The notes under the pieces were generated by a model that made no database searches, had not been told where the DNA came from, and saw only the letters and a list, made by a program, of their open reading frames with translations. From DASUAS01 sp963841415 (GTDB lineage Bacteria > Actinomycetota > Acidimicrobiia > IMCC26256 > DASPTH01), in NCBI GenBank assembly GCA_963841415.1, contig CAWJCN010000001.1, positions 124,001-188,000 on the forward strand: DNA of 64,000 nt. Direction: 5' to 3'. Every line of letters begins with the position of its first letter. The first letter of the stretch is position 1. Shown one piece after another: positions 18,496-28,819 of this stretch. The translations under genes and the position numbers were made by a program.

Positions 18496-19620
18496 TCAGA
18501 TGCGGGCCAGCTCATCGATGAGCTCGACGACGAACTCGCGGTCGAGGATGAGCCCTTCGGGGTCATCAGGCGCCGGCACTTCACCGAAGTGCACCGCGCG
18601 CCCCATGGTTCGCAAGGACACGATCGCTTCGCGAACTGCGCTGTAGCAGAGGTGCCAATCGAAGTGCTCCTGCACCTCGAGACCGGTCGCGTGCTCGTAG
18701 CGCGTCACGGCAGGATCTCGACCGAGGAAGCCGGGCATGCCCGGCAGATCTCGGCGCTCGGCGGAGCGCTGGAAGTACTCGGCGAAGAACACCATCCAGC
18801 TGAGGTCGACCTCCGGGGGAGTCAGCGCCACCATCTCCCAGTCGAGTACCGCGATCGGTTCCACGCCGGACCACAGGATGTTGCCGAGTCGCGCATCACC
18901 CCAGCCGACGCGTGCTTGGTGTTCGCACTCGGGCCAGTGAGCCTCGAGCACTTCGAATCCACGCTCGATGGTCGGGAAGTGGCCACCGTCGCGAGCCCAC
19001 TCGTACCGTGCCCGCTCGCTGCTGAAGTGTCGTCGGAGCGGTGAGCCGTCGAAGTCGTGCAGCGTCAGTGCGTCGGCGAGCTCGGGTGTGACCTCGACGT
19101 CGTGGATCGCGGCGAGCACGTCGATGCAGCGAGCTGCAACCTGGTCCTGTTCGTCACCGTTCAGCTCGGTGACCCAGCTTCCCCAGGTGTAGGGCATGTA
19201 GTCGGGTGCGGCGATGCCATCGAGTCGCTGCATGACGATGAACGGCGCGCCGATCGGCGCCGAGTCCGGCTCGTACCAGAGGATCTCGGGAACTGGGACC
19301 GATGAGCTGCGCCGGACGGCGCGCATGACGGCTGCTTGTCGGCCGAGGTCGTACGTGGGGAACACCGGCCACGCGTCCTCGGGCGGTGGGAGGCGTACGA
19401 CGACGCTCCGCTCGTGTCGTTGCGTGCCGATCGTCCATGCGATGTCGAACAGCAACGTCTCGCTCGAAAGGCCGCCCTTCACCGGAGCATCGAGCGCGTC
19501 CACCGCGGGCTGGTCGTCGGCGCCGGTCACCGATCGCAACCATGCGGCGAGTGCTTCGGTGATGTCGTCGCGGTTGCGCGTCGACGTCTTCGGCTTCGCA
19601 GGCGGTTCCTCGGTGGGCAT
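18496..19620 (-). CDS. phosphotransferase family protein (aminoglycoside/choline kinase fold)
   Basis: This is a 374-aa APH-type kinase. A conserved nucleotide-binding Lys-containing strand is followed by PFIVMQRLDG (hinge), then the Brenner-type catalytic loop VGWGDARLGNILW with the catalytic Asp and Asn. The metal-binding IAVLDWEMV follows. Substrates in this group are varied (aminoglycosides, sugars, choline, acyl-CoA-linked alcohols). The ATG at 19620 follows GAGGAGG. The gene forms a minus-strand run with the CrtC-like protein. Confidence 0.83.
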   Translation of the reverse strand: MPTEEPPAKPKTSTRNRDDITEALAAWLRSVTGADDQPAVDALDAPVKGGLSSETLLFDIAWTIGTQRHERSVVVRLPPPEDAWPVFPTYDLGRQAAVMRAVRRSSSVPVPEILWYEPDSAPIGAPFIVMQRLDGIAAPDYMPYTWGSWVTELNGDEQDQVAARCIDVLAAIHDVEVTPELADALTLHDFDGSPLRRHFSSERARYEWARDGGHFPTIERGFEVLEAHWPECEHQARVGWGDARLGNILWSGVEPIAVLDWEMVALTPPEVDLSWMVFFAEYFQRSAERRDLPGMPGFLGRDPAVTRYEHATGLEVQEHFDWHLCYSAVREAIVSLRTMGRAVHFGEVPAPDDPEGLILDREFVVELIDELARI

Positions 19621-19657
19621 GGCGATGTGTTCCTCCTCGTTCCGTTGACCCCGCGGC

Positions 19658-20038
19658 TCAGTCGTCGCGTTGACCGATCTCGATCAGGTAGCCGTCCGGG
19701 TCTTCCACCAGCGCGATCGTGATGCGGAACTGGTCGAGGTGCCTCGGTGGCGCGACCGGTGTGGCGCCGGCGGCGATCGCGCCGTCGTAGGACGCGGCGG
19801 CGTCGTCGGTGAACAGGAAGACCTTCCAGATGCCCGACGGCTCGACCAGTCCTTCGGACGCCCGGTCCCACGCGAGCATCAGCTGGGAGCCTTCGCCCGG
19901 TGAGCCGACGATGACCTCTCTGACCTCGGGAGCTTCCACGCGCGCCAAGACCTCGAGCCCGAGTCCCTGGGTGTAGAAGCGCTCGGAGCGTTCCAAGTCG
20001 GAGACGTAGACCGCGATGTTGCCGATGCTGACGGTCAC
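19658..20038 (-). CDS. VOC-family (glyoxalase-like) protein
   Basis: This is a 126-aa single VOC module with the usual paired beta-alpha-beta-beta-beta units: IGNIAVYVSDLERSERFYTQGLGLEV then TIALVEDPDGYLIEIGQ. An Asp/Glu at the strand ends could bind the metal. The GTG at 20038 overlaps the stop of the GH1 gene (GTGA), indicating coupling. It closes the GH3-GH1-VOC operon. It may be an isomerase or dioxygenase acting on a sugar-derived product; there is no direct evidence. Confidence 0.82.
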   Translation of the reverse strand: MTVSIGNIAVYVSDLERSERFYTQGLGLEVLARVEAPEVREVIVGSPGEGSQLMLAWDRASEGLVEPSGIWKVFLFTDDAAASYDGAIAAGATPVAPPRHLDQFRITIALVEDPDGYLIEIGQRDD

Positions 20039-21204
20039 AGCGCGTTCGCAGTCGCGATCTTGCCCAGCCACGCCAGGCTCGGTTTCGGCTTCCGTTCGAA
20101 CGTCTCGCGATCCACGGCGACGAGGCCGAACGTGGGCTCCCACCGACCCCATTCGAAGTTGTCGAGCAGGCTCCAGTGGAGGTAGCCGCGCACGTCGATG
20201 CCCTCGTCGATCGCGTCCATGAGGTGCGAGAGCGCGGCGGACGTGTACGCGATCCGGCGTTCGTCGTCGGGGGTCGCCATGCCGTTCTCCGTCACGACGA
20301 TAGGCACGTCGCCGACGACGTCACGCGTATGACGAATCGCGATGCCGAGCGCGTCGGGTCGATACGCCCACCCCGTCAGCGTGTTGTCCGGGTGCGTCGG
20401 GTGGGCGACGATGCCGCGCTTATCGACGGGCTGGCTCGTGTACGACTGCACGCCGACGAAGTCGTCGTCGCGTGCCGGCTCCAGGTAGATGTCCTCCCAC
20501 TGGCGCTGCACCTCGGCGTGCTTCGCCTCCGCGCCGGGGAGGGCGACCAGTGCCTGGTTCGCCACCGTCCAACCCACCTTCGCGTCCGTGCGGTCACGCA
20601 GAATGGGTGTCGCGGCGCGGTGCGCGGCGATGAGTGCCTCGCCGAACTCCGGGTCGGGGAGGGCGTCGAACGGATAGGGCTCACCGGCTGCGACGCGCCG
20701 CAGCGCGCCGTGATTCGTCGCCACCATGTTGGGCTCGTTGATCGTGCACACCCACTTGACGCCGTCGAGGATCTCGCAGGCCCGATCGACGTACCTTGCG
20801 AACAGGCCCGTCGCATCCGGGCCCAGCCAGCCCCCGGCGTCGCCGAACCAGAGCGGATGCGTGAAGTGGTGCAGGGTGACAACGGGGGACAGACCCAGCT
20901 CTGTCGCGGTTTCGATCATCCGCCGGTAGTGCGCGAGCTCGGCCCGTGAGAACTTGCCAGGGCTTGGCTCGATGCGCGACCACTCAAGGCTGAACCGATA
21001 CGCGTTGAAGCCGGCGTCGGCGAGCAGACGCATGTCCTCCTCGTACCGGTGGTAGCTGTCGTCCGCGTCGCCGCTGAACTGCACGCCGTAGTCGGCCGCG
21101 TCGTGCTCGAGCTTCCACCAGTCGTTGTTGAGGTTGTTCCCCTCGATCTGGTGCGCCGCGGTGGCGGCACCCCAGAGGAACCCGGGTGGGAACGGACGGC
21201 TCAT
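20035..21204 (-). CDS. GH1 family beta-glycosidase (beta-glucosidase/beta-galactosidase)
   Basis: This is a retaining glycosidase of 389 aa. GH1 hallmarks are FLWGAATAAHQIEG at the N-terminus, the acid/base Glu in TINEPN (near residue 163) and the nucleophile Glu in VTENGMA (near 305), then HWSLLDNFEWG. There is no signal peptide, so it acts in the cytoplasm on imported glycosides. Slightly shorter than typical GH1 (~440-450 aa). The ATG overlaps the upstream GH3 stop (ATGA). Its neighbours include galT/galK, which makes a galactosidic substrate plausible but unproven. Confidence 0.92.
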   Translation of the reverse strand: MSRPFPPGFLWGAATAAHQIEGNNLNNDWWKLEHDAADYGVQFSGDADDSYHRYEEDMRLLADAGFNAYRFSLEWSRIEPSPGKFSRAELAHYRRMIETATELGLSPVVTLHHFTHPLWFGDAGGWLGPDATGLFARYVDRACEILDGVKWVCTINEPNMVATNHGALRRVAAGEPYPFDALPDPEFGEALIAAHRAATPILRDRTDAKVGWTVANQALVALPGAEAKHAEVQRQWEDIYLEPARDDDFVGVQSYTSQPVDKRGIVAHPTHPDNTLTGWAYRPDALGIAIRHTRDVVGDVPIVVTENGMATPDDERRIAYTSAALSHLMDAIDEGIDVRGYLHWSLLDNFEWGRWEPTFGLVAVDRETFERKPKPSLAWLGKIATANAL

Positions 21205-23585
21205 CGATTCGGCCTTTCGTGGAGGAGGAGCTCGGGGACGTCGACTGTCACGGACCCCCGGATGTCAGCGCTCGACAGTCCGAGGAGCAGTGTGACGGTG
21301 CCGGCTTCGACCCCGCGTCGACCGTCCGGCCACGTGTAGGCGAAGCGCTCCAACGGGACGACGAAGGTAGTGGTCGTGCTGCTGCCCGCGTCGAGCGGCA
21401 CGCGGGCGAAGTCCACGAGTTGGCGCACGGGCCGGACGACCGTGGCGCCGTGGTGGCGCGCGTAGAGCTGCACCACCGCGGTGCCCGTTCGCTCGCCGTC
21501 GTTGCGCACCTGGCATTCGATGTGCAGCGTGCCGTCGTCGACTCGCGCAACTTCGAGGCCGACCTCGAACGACGTGTAGGTGAGGCCATGACCGAATGGA
21601 TAGAGCGGGCTGCTGTCCTGGAGGTCGACATATCCGTAGCGAGGCAGCGCGGGATGGTCGTAGCCGCTCCCGATCGGGTGCCCGTGGTACATCGGGACCT
21701 GGCCGATGTGGCGGGGAAAGGTCGACGGCGTGCGACCGCCTGGTTCGACGACGCCGTAGACGACGTCGGCGATCGTCGGTCCGGCGGTGGGTCCGAGCAG
21801 CGGCGCGAGCACGACGGCGGCCGACGCATGGTGCACGCGCTCGAGCAGGAGGGGACGGCCCGAGACGACCACTGTGATCACACGCTTGCCGGCCGCCGCC
21901 AAGGCCTCGATGAGCTCGGTCTGGTTTCCGGGAAGCTGCGCGAGGGCGACGGTGCGGCCCTCGCCGGCTGTGTGGTTGCCGACCCAGCCCGTGCGCTCAC
22001 CGACCACGGCGATTACGACGTCTGCAGTCGCGATCGCCGCGTCGACATCCGCGCGTTCGCATGGGGCTGCGTCGAGGTCCATGGACCCCAACGGGTGATG
22101 ACGCACCTCGGCGTCGATGAGCCGAATCGCTTCGAGCACCGTGATCGCCTCGGGGTGCAGTCGACGGGCGCCATCTTCGAAGACTGGCTCGATGCCTGGC
22201 AGCATCGTCTGGAAGAGGTCGGGGAACACGTCGGGCGCGGGATCGATGCCCGGGACCTGCCCGGTGACGATGCGGGCGATGGCCTGGGGAATCTCGGTGT
22301 CGGCCACCGAGGTGTAAGAGCCGAAGTGGATGCGGATCTCGTCGGCCGCCGGACCGACGACGGCGACGGAGTCGCCTGCCGGTTGGAGCGGCAGCACGCC
22401 GTCGTTGGCGAGGAGCGTGATCGCGAGGCCGGCGACCGCGCGACTGTGCTGCGCAGCTTCCTCGCGTTCGCTGTCCACGAGGTCGACGTGTGTGCGTCCA
22501 CCGCGAACGTCTGGGATCAGGCCCAGGCGCGCCTTGAGCTCGAGGACGCGAGTGACCGCACGGTCGAGGACCTCTTCGGGCAGTCGCCCGTCGTCGACGA
22601 GCGGACGCAGCTGACTGGTCATCGCGTCGCTGGGGAGCTCGACGTCGAGACCAGCTTCCAACGCCTGCGCAGCAGCTTCGCCCGGTGTCGCCGCCGTGCC
22701 ATACGTCTTGTACAGCATCGTGACCGAGTCGTAGTCGCTGACGACGAGTCCTTCGAAGCCGAGCTGTCCGCGCAGCAGATCGGTGAGCAGCCAGCGATTG
22801 GCGGCGGCGGGGATGCCGTCGATCTCGTTGTACGAGTTCATGACGACCGACAGGCCGGCTTCGGCGATCGCGCGTCGGAACGGTTCTGCGTGGACGTCGG
22901 TGAGCTCGCGTCGACCGAGGTGGGTGGCCGCTTGGTTGAGGCCGCCGAGTGAGCTCCCGTAGCCGAGGAAGTGCTTGCCTGTCGCGACCACGGCGGTGTC
23001 GCCGTGCTCGCCCTGGACTCCACGGACGTACCCGATGCCCATGCGGGCGATGAGCTCGGGGTCCTCGCCGTAGGTCTCGTGGACGCGGCCCCACCGAAGG
23101 TCGCGCGCGAGGTCGAGGAGTGGCGAGAAGAACATGTGGATCCCGACCGACCGAGCCTGACGCGCCGCGATCTCGCCCACGAGCTGCGTCGTGGTCGGAT
23201 CCCAGCTCGCCGCCTGGCCCCAGGCGGTGGGGAACTGGTGGCCTTGCGCGTGCGTCAACCCGTTGATGGCCTCGGCGTGCACGAGGACGCCGACGCCGAA
23301 CGGTGTGAGGTCGCGGGCGATCTCCTGCAGTCGCACGAACGTGTCGCGGAGCCGGTCGAGGTCCTGGTCGAGTTGCGTAGCCAGTGATAGGTGTCCGACG
23401 CCATGGGGTCGAACCGTGGGAAGACGCTCGACGTCCCAGGGAAAGCCCTTCGACAGGTCGAGGGGCGGTTCTCGGCGTTCCGCCAAGGTCGTGAAGTCGA
23501 CCAGGTCCATGGGCACCACGCCCTGGATCTGACCGATCTTCTGGTCGACATCCAAGCGGGAGACGATGTGCGAGATGTCGGTCAT
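21201..23585 (-). CDS. GH3 family beta-glycosidase with Fn3-like domain
   Basis: This is a 794-aa intracellular GH3 enzyme. The N-terminal barrel includes KHFLGYGSSLGG and the nucleophile Asp in VVSDYDSV. The following alpha/beta sandwich carries VVGERTGWVGNHTAGEGRT, which contributes the acid/base. A C-terminal fibronectin-III-like domain (YPFGHGLTYTSFEV) completes it. The ATG at 23585 follows GGAGAC; longer upstream extensions are low-complexity. It heads the minus-strand operon GH3-GH1-VOC and is divergent from the MFS-LivF fusion. The typical role is removal of beta-glucose, xylose or related residues from oligosaccharides. Confidence 0.9.
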   Translation of the reverse strand: MTDISHIVSRLDVDQKIGQIQGVVPMDLVDFTTLAERREPPLDLSKGFPWDVERLPTVRPHGVGHLSLATQLDQDLDRLRDTFVRLQEIARDLTPFGVGVLVHAEAINGLTHAQGHQFPTAWGQAASWDPTTTQLVGEIAARQARSVGIHMFFSPLLDLARDLRWGRVHETYGEDPELIARMGIGYVRGVQGEHGDTAVVATGKHFLGYGSSLGGLNQAATHLGRRELTDVHAEPFRRAIAEAGLSVVMNSYNEIDGIPAAANRWLLTDLLRGQLGFEGLVVSDYDSVTMLYKTYGTAATPGEAAAQALEAGLDVELPSDAMTSQLRPLVDDGRLPEEVLDRAVTRVLELKARLGLIPDVRGGRTHVDLVDSEREEAAQHSRAVAGLAITLLANDGVLPLQPAGDSVAVVGPAADEIRIHFGSYTSVADTEIPQAIARIVTGQVPGIDPAPDVFPDLFQTMLPGIEPVFEDGARRLHPEAITVLEAIRLIDAEVRHHPLGSMDLDAAPCERADVDAAIATADVVIAVVGERTGWVGNHTAGEGRTVALAQLPGNQTELIEALAAAGKRVITVVVSGRPLLLERVHHASAAVVLAPLLGPTAGPTIADVVYGVVEPGGRTPSTFPRHIGQVPMYHGHPIGSGYDHPALPRYGYVDLQDSSPLYPFGHGLTYTSFEVGLEVARVDDGTLHIECQVRNDGERTGTAVVQLYARHHGATVVRPVRQLVDFARVPLDAGSSTTTTFVVPLERFAYTWPDGRRGVEAGTVTLLLGLSSADIRGSVTVDVPELLLHERPNR

Positions 23586-23649
23586 GTCTCCGGCGGCCTC
23601 GGCTTCGGCGGGTCCGAACGACGCGGCGCGGCGCCGACGTGCGGACCGT

Positions 23650-23655
23650 ATCATA
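23650..23655 (-). promoter_or_regulatory. probable -10 box of the GH3-GH1 operon
   Basis: Read on the minus strand this is TATGAT, a near-consensus -10 hexamer in the only AT-rich patch of the 142-bp divergent spacer (23586-23727). On the plus strand TATATT at 23663-23668 could serve the MFS-LivF gene. The two opposed promoters would nearly overlap, allowing joint control. No strong -35 box is evident. Confidence 0.45.
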
Positions 23656-23727
23656 CTGTCGTTATATTTTGCGGAGGTGGTGCTCGGCTCGTTCCGAGGC
23701 TGGGACACCTTCGGTGGGGGAGACGCG

Positions 23728-25938
23728 ATGGGGGGAGAAGCGACGGAGCCGCGCTCCACTGCCGCGTCGTTGACCGCCGCGCTGCTCGAGGAAGAAGCAC
23801 GCCGTCAGGCCGCGCAGACCTTGGCGGAAGAACATGTCGTGCTCGCCGACGAGCAACTGCCCGGCGTCGGAGAGCACCACCTGACTCTGCGTGAAGGCCT
23901 GCGCATCGGCGGCGCGCCCGTGTTCATGGTGCTGCTCGTCATCGTCGCACTCGATGAGCTCTCGAGCGCAGCGCTCGGCGTGCTCGCGCCCGACATCCGC
24001 GACTCGTTCGGGATCAGCAACGGTGCGATCGTCTTCATCAGCGCCGCAGCAGGATCATTCATCGTCCTGGGGGCACTCCCCATGGGTTGGCTCGCCGATC
24101 GGTGCCGGCGTGCACCGGTGATCGGCTGGGCGACGCTCGTGTTCTCCTTGATGGTCTTCCTGTCGGGTCTCGCGGTGAACGCCTTCATGCTTTTCTGGAC
24201 GCAGTTCGGCGCTGGGATCGCGAAGTCCAGCAACCTCACCGTCCACGGATCGATGTTGGCCGACACGTATCCGATCTCCATCCGCGGACGCGTCAGCGCG
24301 AGCCGTGACAGCGCGGCACGGCTCGTGGGAGTCCTCAGTCCGGTCTTCGTCGGCGCGATCGCTGCGATCGCCGGTGGCGCCAATGGCTGGCGTTGGGCCT
24401 TCCTGATCCTCGGCATTCCCGTCGCCATCTTCGGGATCCTGGCGTTCACCTTGCCGGAACCGCCCCGAGGTCAGTTCGAGAAGGCCGACGTGCTCGGTGA
24501 GGTCATCGAGGAATCCAATCCTGCGCCAATCTCGGTCGAAGCCGCGTTCGCCCGGTTGATGCAGATCAGGACGCTGCGGCTAGCCATCATCGCCTTCGCG
24601 GCGATGGGCTTCGGCCTGTTCACCACGCCGATCCTCGCCAACCTGTTCCTCGAGGACCAGTACGGCCTCGGGTCCTTCGACCGCGGAGTGGTCGGCACGT
24701 GCATGGGCGTCGGCGTGTTGGTCGCGCTCCCATTCGTCGGTCGTTACTACGACCGGCTCTACCAGGTGAGTCCCGCGCGGGCGCTCAGGTTGGTCGGCCT
24801 GCTGGTCCTCCCAGCGGCGATCTTCACGCCGATCCAGTACTCGATGCCGAACCCGTATCTCTTCGTGATCTTCGGCATCCCGCAGGTCGTGATGCTGTCG
24901 GCCGCGTTCACCATGGTCGCGCCCGTGCTGCAGACCGTGGTGCCGTATCGACTGCGCGGCATGGGCTCGGCCCTGGGATCCATCTACATCTTCTTCATCG
25001 GGGCCACGGGCGGGGCACTGCTCGCCGCGATCCTCACCGACGCAATCGGCATTCGAGCGACGGTCCTCCTCCTCACCATCCCATCCACGATCATCGGCGG
25101 GCTGTTGATCGTGCGGAGTTCGTCGTTCATCCGCAACGACCTGTCGTTGGTCGTCGAAGAGCTCAACGAAGAGATGGAGGAGCATCAGCGACAGCAGGCC
25201 ACCCCGGAGTCGATCCCTGCTCTGCAGGTCCGTAACGTCGATTTCGCCTACGGGAACGTGCAGGTGTTGTTCGATGTCACCTTCGACGTCGAACGCGGTG
25301 AAGTCCTCGCGTTGCTCGGCACCAATGGTGCCGGAAAGTCGACGATCCTGCGTGTGATCGCCGGCCTCGGGACCCCGTCCCGCGGCGTCGTTCGCCTCGG
25401 CGGTCGCACCATCACCTATGTGACACCCGAACAGCGCGCCGGGCTCGGCATTCACATGCTGCCCGGCGGCAAGGGTGTGTTCCCTCGCATGTCGGTGCGC
25501 GAGAACCTGGAGATGGGAGCGTTCGGCTATCGCCGAGACGGTGCGGACATGCGCGCGCGCATCGATCGAGCACTGGCCCTGTTTCCGCGACTAGCCGAAC
25601 GCGCCGGCCAGCCGGCGGGGTCGCTCTCCGGCGGCGAGCAACAGATGCTCGCGCTGGCGCGCACGCTGCTGAACGATCCCGAGGTGCTTATCATCGACGA
25701 GCTCTCGCTCGGACTCGCGCCGCTCGTCGTGCACGAGTTGCTCGACACCATCGCGCAGCTCAAGTCCGAGGGCATGACCATCGTGTTCGTCGAGCAATCG
25801 CTCAACATCGCGTTGGCCATCGCCGACCGCGCCGTGTTCCTCGAAAAAGGGCAGGTCCGCTTCACTGGCACGGCGCGTGAGCTCATCGAACGAGACGACC
25901 TTGCTCGCGCCGTGTTCCTCGGTCACGAAGGCGGATAG
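23728..25938 (+). CDS. MFS transporter fused to a LivF-type ABC ATPase
   Basis: This is a 736-aa fusion. Residues 1-60 are polar. About 65-475 form a 12-helix major-facilitator domain (motif A variant GWLADRCRRAPVIG). A charged linker (EELNEEMEEHQRQQ) leads to a complete LivF-like ATPase from about 495: Walker A GTNGAGKST, Walker B VLIIDELSLGLAP, signature LSGGEQQML and FVEQS. The ATG at 23728 follows GGTGGGGGAGAC. Its stop overlaps the next gene's GTG (TAGTG). Together with the next gene and the binding protein at 31357 it completes a HAAT importer. Why an MFS domain is attached to the motor is unknown. Confidence 0.88.
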   Translation: MGGEATEPRSTAASLTAALLEEEARRQAAQTLAEEHVVLADEQLPGVGEHHLTLREGLRIGGAPVFMVLLVIVALDELSSAALGVLAPDIRDSFGISNGAIVFISAAAGSFIVLGALPMGWLADRCRRAPVIGWATLVFSLMVFLSGLAVNAFMLFWTQFGAGIAKSSNLTVHGSMLADTYPISIRGRVSASRDSAARLVGVLSPVFVGAIAAIAGGANGWRWAFLILGIPVAIFGILAFTLPEPPRGQFEKADVLGEVIEESNPAPISVEAAFARLMQIRTLRLAIIAFAAMGFGLFTTPILANLFLEDQYGLGSFDRGVVGTCMGVGVLVALPFVGRYYDRLYQVSPARALRLVGLLVLPAAIFTPIQYSMPNPYLFVIFGIPQVVMLSAAFTMVAPVLQTVVPYRLRGMGSALGSIYIFFIGATGGALLAAILTDAIGIRATVLLLTIPSTIIGGLLIVRSSSFIRNDLSLVVEELNEEMEEHQRQQATPESIPALQVRNVDFAYGNVQVLFDVTFDVERGEVLALLGTNGAGKSTILRVIAGLGTPSRGVVRLGGRTITYVTPEQRAGLGIHMLPGGKGVFPRMSVRENLEMGAFGYRRDGADMRARIDRALALFPRLAERAGQPAGSLSGGEQQMLALARTLLNDPEVLIIDELSLGLAPLVVHELLDTIAQLKSEGMTIVFVEQSLNIALAIADRAVFLEKGQVRFTGTARELIERDDLARAVFLGHEGG

Positions 25939-28794
25939 TGCACATGGCGGTCGTCGCGATCTGGATCACGTCGCAGCTGGTCTTCAACGGCCTCGTGTCC
26001 GGCATGGTGATCGGGCTGCTCGCGATGGGCATCGTGCTGATCTACCGCTCGAATCGCGTCATCAACTTCGCAGTCGCCAACATGGGGCTCGTCGGTGCAG
26101 CCCTGCTGCTCATCATGGTGGCGGACCACGACATCCCCTTCTGGATCTCGTTGGTCGCCTGTCTCGGCATCGGCGCGCTCTACGGAGCGGCAATCGAGCT
26201 CGTTGTCATACGCCGACTCTTCACCGCGCCCCGCGTCATCGTGCTTGTGGCGACGATCGGCGTGGCGCAATTGTCGCTCGGCATCGTTGCCGCGCTTCCC
26301 AAACTGCGGACGGTCGGCTCGGCCTATCCCGTGGCCATCGACGGTCAGTGGCACGTCGCCGGGGTGGACATCAGCGGTTCGCAGTTGGCAATTCTGGTGG
26401 TCGTGCCGGTCGTGGCCGCCGCGCTTGCCTGGTTCCTGAATCGCACGCTCACCGGCAAGGCAGTGAAAGCGGCTGCGGAGAACGCGGATCTCGCGCGTTT
26501 GTCGCGCATCAACCCGAAGCTGGTGTCGTTACTTGTGTGGAGCATCGGGGGGTTCCTCGCAACACTCTCGATGATCCTCGTGCTCGGCCAGGCAAGCGCC
26601 GGCGGCACCAGCACCCTGACGGCGATCGGCCCGAGCACGCTCGTCCGGGCGCTGGCGGCTGCGGTCATCGCCGGCATGGTGTCGTTCCCCCGTGCGCTCG
26701 CCGCCGGTGCCGCGATCGGGGTGTGCGAGGCGCTGCTGCGCTTCAACTTCGTCGATCAAGTGGGCATGATCGACTTCGTCTTGTTCGTGGTGGTGCTAGT
26801 CGCCGTCTGGCTCCAGAGTCGGGAAGCGGGGGAGACGCAATCGTTCTCGTTCGCGCCGAAAGTCAAGCCGGTTCCGGATCGTCTCCGCGAGCTGTGGTGG
26901 GTCCGCCACATGACCACGTTGACGATGATCGTGCTCGGGATCGCGGCGGTGTTGCTGCCCATTCTCATCACGGAGCCATCAAGGCAGTTGCTCTACGCCA
27001 GCATCGCGGCCTTCGCGATCTGCGGCATTTCGCTCACCGTGCTCACGGGCTGGGCCGGTCAGCTGTCACTCAGCCAGATGACCTTCGCGGGCATTGGCGC
27101 GCTCCTCGCGGCCGCGCTGCAACGAGGCTTCCGGTTCGGGATCGGATGGCGGGACGACCAGCTGTTCGACGTGCACCTGCACTCGATGCCGACGTTCGTC
27201 GCCATCGCCATCGCCACGCTGCTCGTCGCCGGGTTGGCGGCACTGATCGGCGTCGGCGCGCTTCGGGTGCGCGGTCTCCTGCTGGCCGTGAGCACCTTTG
27301 CGTTTGCCGTGGCCGCGTCCCAGTACCTGTTCCGGAGGCCGTTCCTCCAGAACGGCAACGTGGTATCCGTTCCGTTCCCTCGGGGGACGCTGCTGGGCCT
27401 GGATCTCGCATCTCAGCGCACCTACTACTACGTGGTCTTGGCTGCGCTCATCTTGGTGCTGTTGCTCGTGGCTCGACTCAGGCGCTCGGGCGTCGGGCGC
27501 TCGACCATCGCCGTGCGCGACAACGCCGACCGCGCCGCCGCATACACCGTTGCGCCGGCGCGCGTGAAGCTCCGGGCGTTTGCACTCGCGGGTGGCATCG
27601 CTGCCTTCGGAGGTGCGCTCCTCGGCGCGTTGGTGACCAACGTGCCATTGCAGGACCGGTTCTTCACCGTCGAGAGCTCGTTGCAGCTCGTGTCCATCGC
27701 GGTCATCGGAGGTTTGGGATCGCTGCTCGGGCCGGTGCTCGGTGCGCTGTGGGTCGTCGGGTTGCCGTCGTTCTTCCCCGAGAACACGGTCGTGCCGTTG
27801 TTCACGTCGAGTGTGGGCCTCCTCATCCTGCTCCTCTATTTTCCCGGTGGACTGGTGCAGATCGCTTACTCGGCGCGCAACATGCTGCTGGGCTGGGCGG
27901 AACGACGTCTGCCAGCCGAACCTGTGAAGACGCTGCACGAAACACCTGCGGCCGTCACGTTGCGCGCCCGTCCCGAACCAGGATCGGGCGGCGTCGCCCT
28001 GCGGGCGCTGGACATGGAAGTGCGCTTCGGCGGACTCATCGCCGTCGATCACGCGACGATCGAGGTCGGCAGCGGCGAAGTCGTCGGGCTCATCGGTACG
28101 AACGGCGCCGGGAAGTCGACGTTCATGAACGCGATCGGGGGCTTCGTCGACGGCTCGGGAAGGGTCGAGCTTCTCGGACGGGATGTATCCGCAACGCGGC
28201 CTGCGCGTCGTGCCCACCTCGGTCTGGGACGTACGTTCCAGGCTGCGACGCTCTTCCCAGAGCTCACCGTTCGCGAGACGGTCGAAGTCGCGCTCGAAGC
28301 TCGTCGCGCGCACCGGTCTCCTCTCGGTCGCGTTGCTGTATCCCCGCTCGACGCGCATGGAACGCGCCAAGCGTTCCGAGGCAGCCGAGCTCATCGACTT
28401 CCTCGGCCTCGGCCGGTACTCCGACGCATTCATCGCAGACTTGTCGACCGGAACGAGGCGCATCGTCGAGCTCGCAGGATTGCTGGCGCTCGATGCTCGC
28501 GTGCTCTGTCTCGACGAGCCCACCGCCGGCATCGCGCAGCGCGAGTCCGAAGCGTTCGGTCCTCTCATCCTCGAGATCCGCCGCGAGCTCGGCGCATCGA
28601 TGCTGATGATCGAGCACGACATGCCCCTCATCATGTCGATCAGTGATCGCGTCTACTGCCTCGAAACCGGGCGGGTGATCGCCGAGGGGTCGCCGGCCGT
28701 CGTACGCGACGATCCTGCTGTCATCGCGTCCTATCTCGGCAGCGACGAGCGTGCGATCGCGCGCAGCGGTGCTGTGTCGGTCGACGAAGTGTGA
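25938..28794 (+). pseudogene. LivH-LivM-LivG triple fusion ABC transporter, frameshifted in the ATPase
   Basis: One gene encodes two HAAT permeases and an ATPase. About residues 1-290 are LivH-like (GLVSGMVIGLLAMGIVLIYRSNRVINFA). About 320-640 are LivM-like (LTVLTGWAGQLSLSQMTFAGIGA, then VSIAVIGGLGSLLGPVLGAL). From about 685 an LivG-type ATPase follows (Walker A GTNGAGKST, then GLGRTFQ). Near 28300-28313 one extra base shifts the frame. The first frame stops at 28646. The other carries the signature variant LSTGTRR, Walker B VLCLDEPTAGI and IEHDMPL to 28794. As read, the ATPase is cut before Walker B. The start is GTG 25938 or ATG 25944. Confidence 0.85.
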
Positions 28795-28819
28795 CATCTC
28801 TCCGAGGGAGCAGACCGGT

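Noticed and set aside
21186..22952. A 588-codon plus-strand open frame antisense to GH3
   Set aside because: No family motifs; GH3 on the other strand is complete with active-site residues.
25877..28606. A 909-codon plus-strand frame overlapping the triple-fusion transporter
   Set aside because: Arg/His-rich shadow; the overlapping frame encodes clear LivH/LivM/LivG domains.
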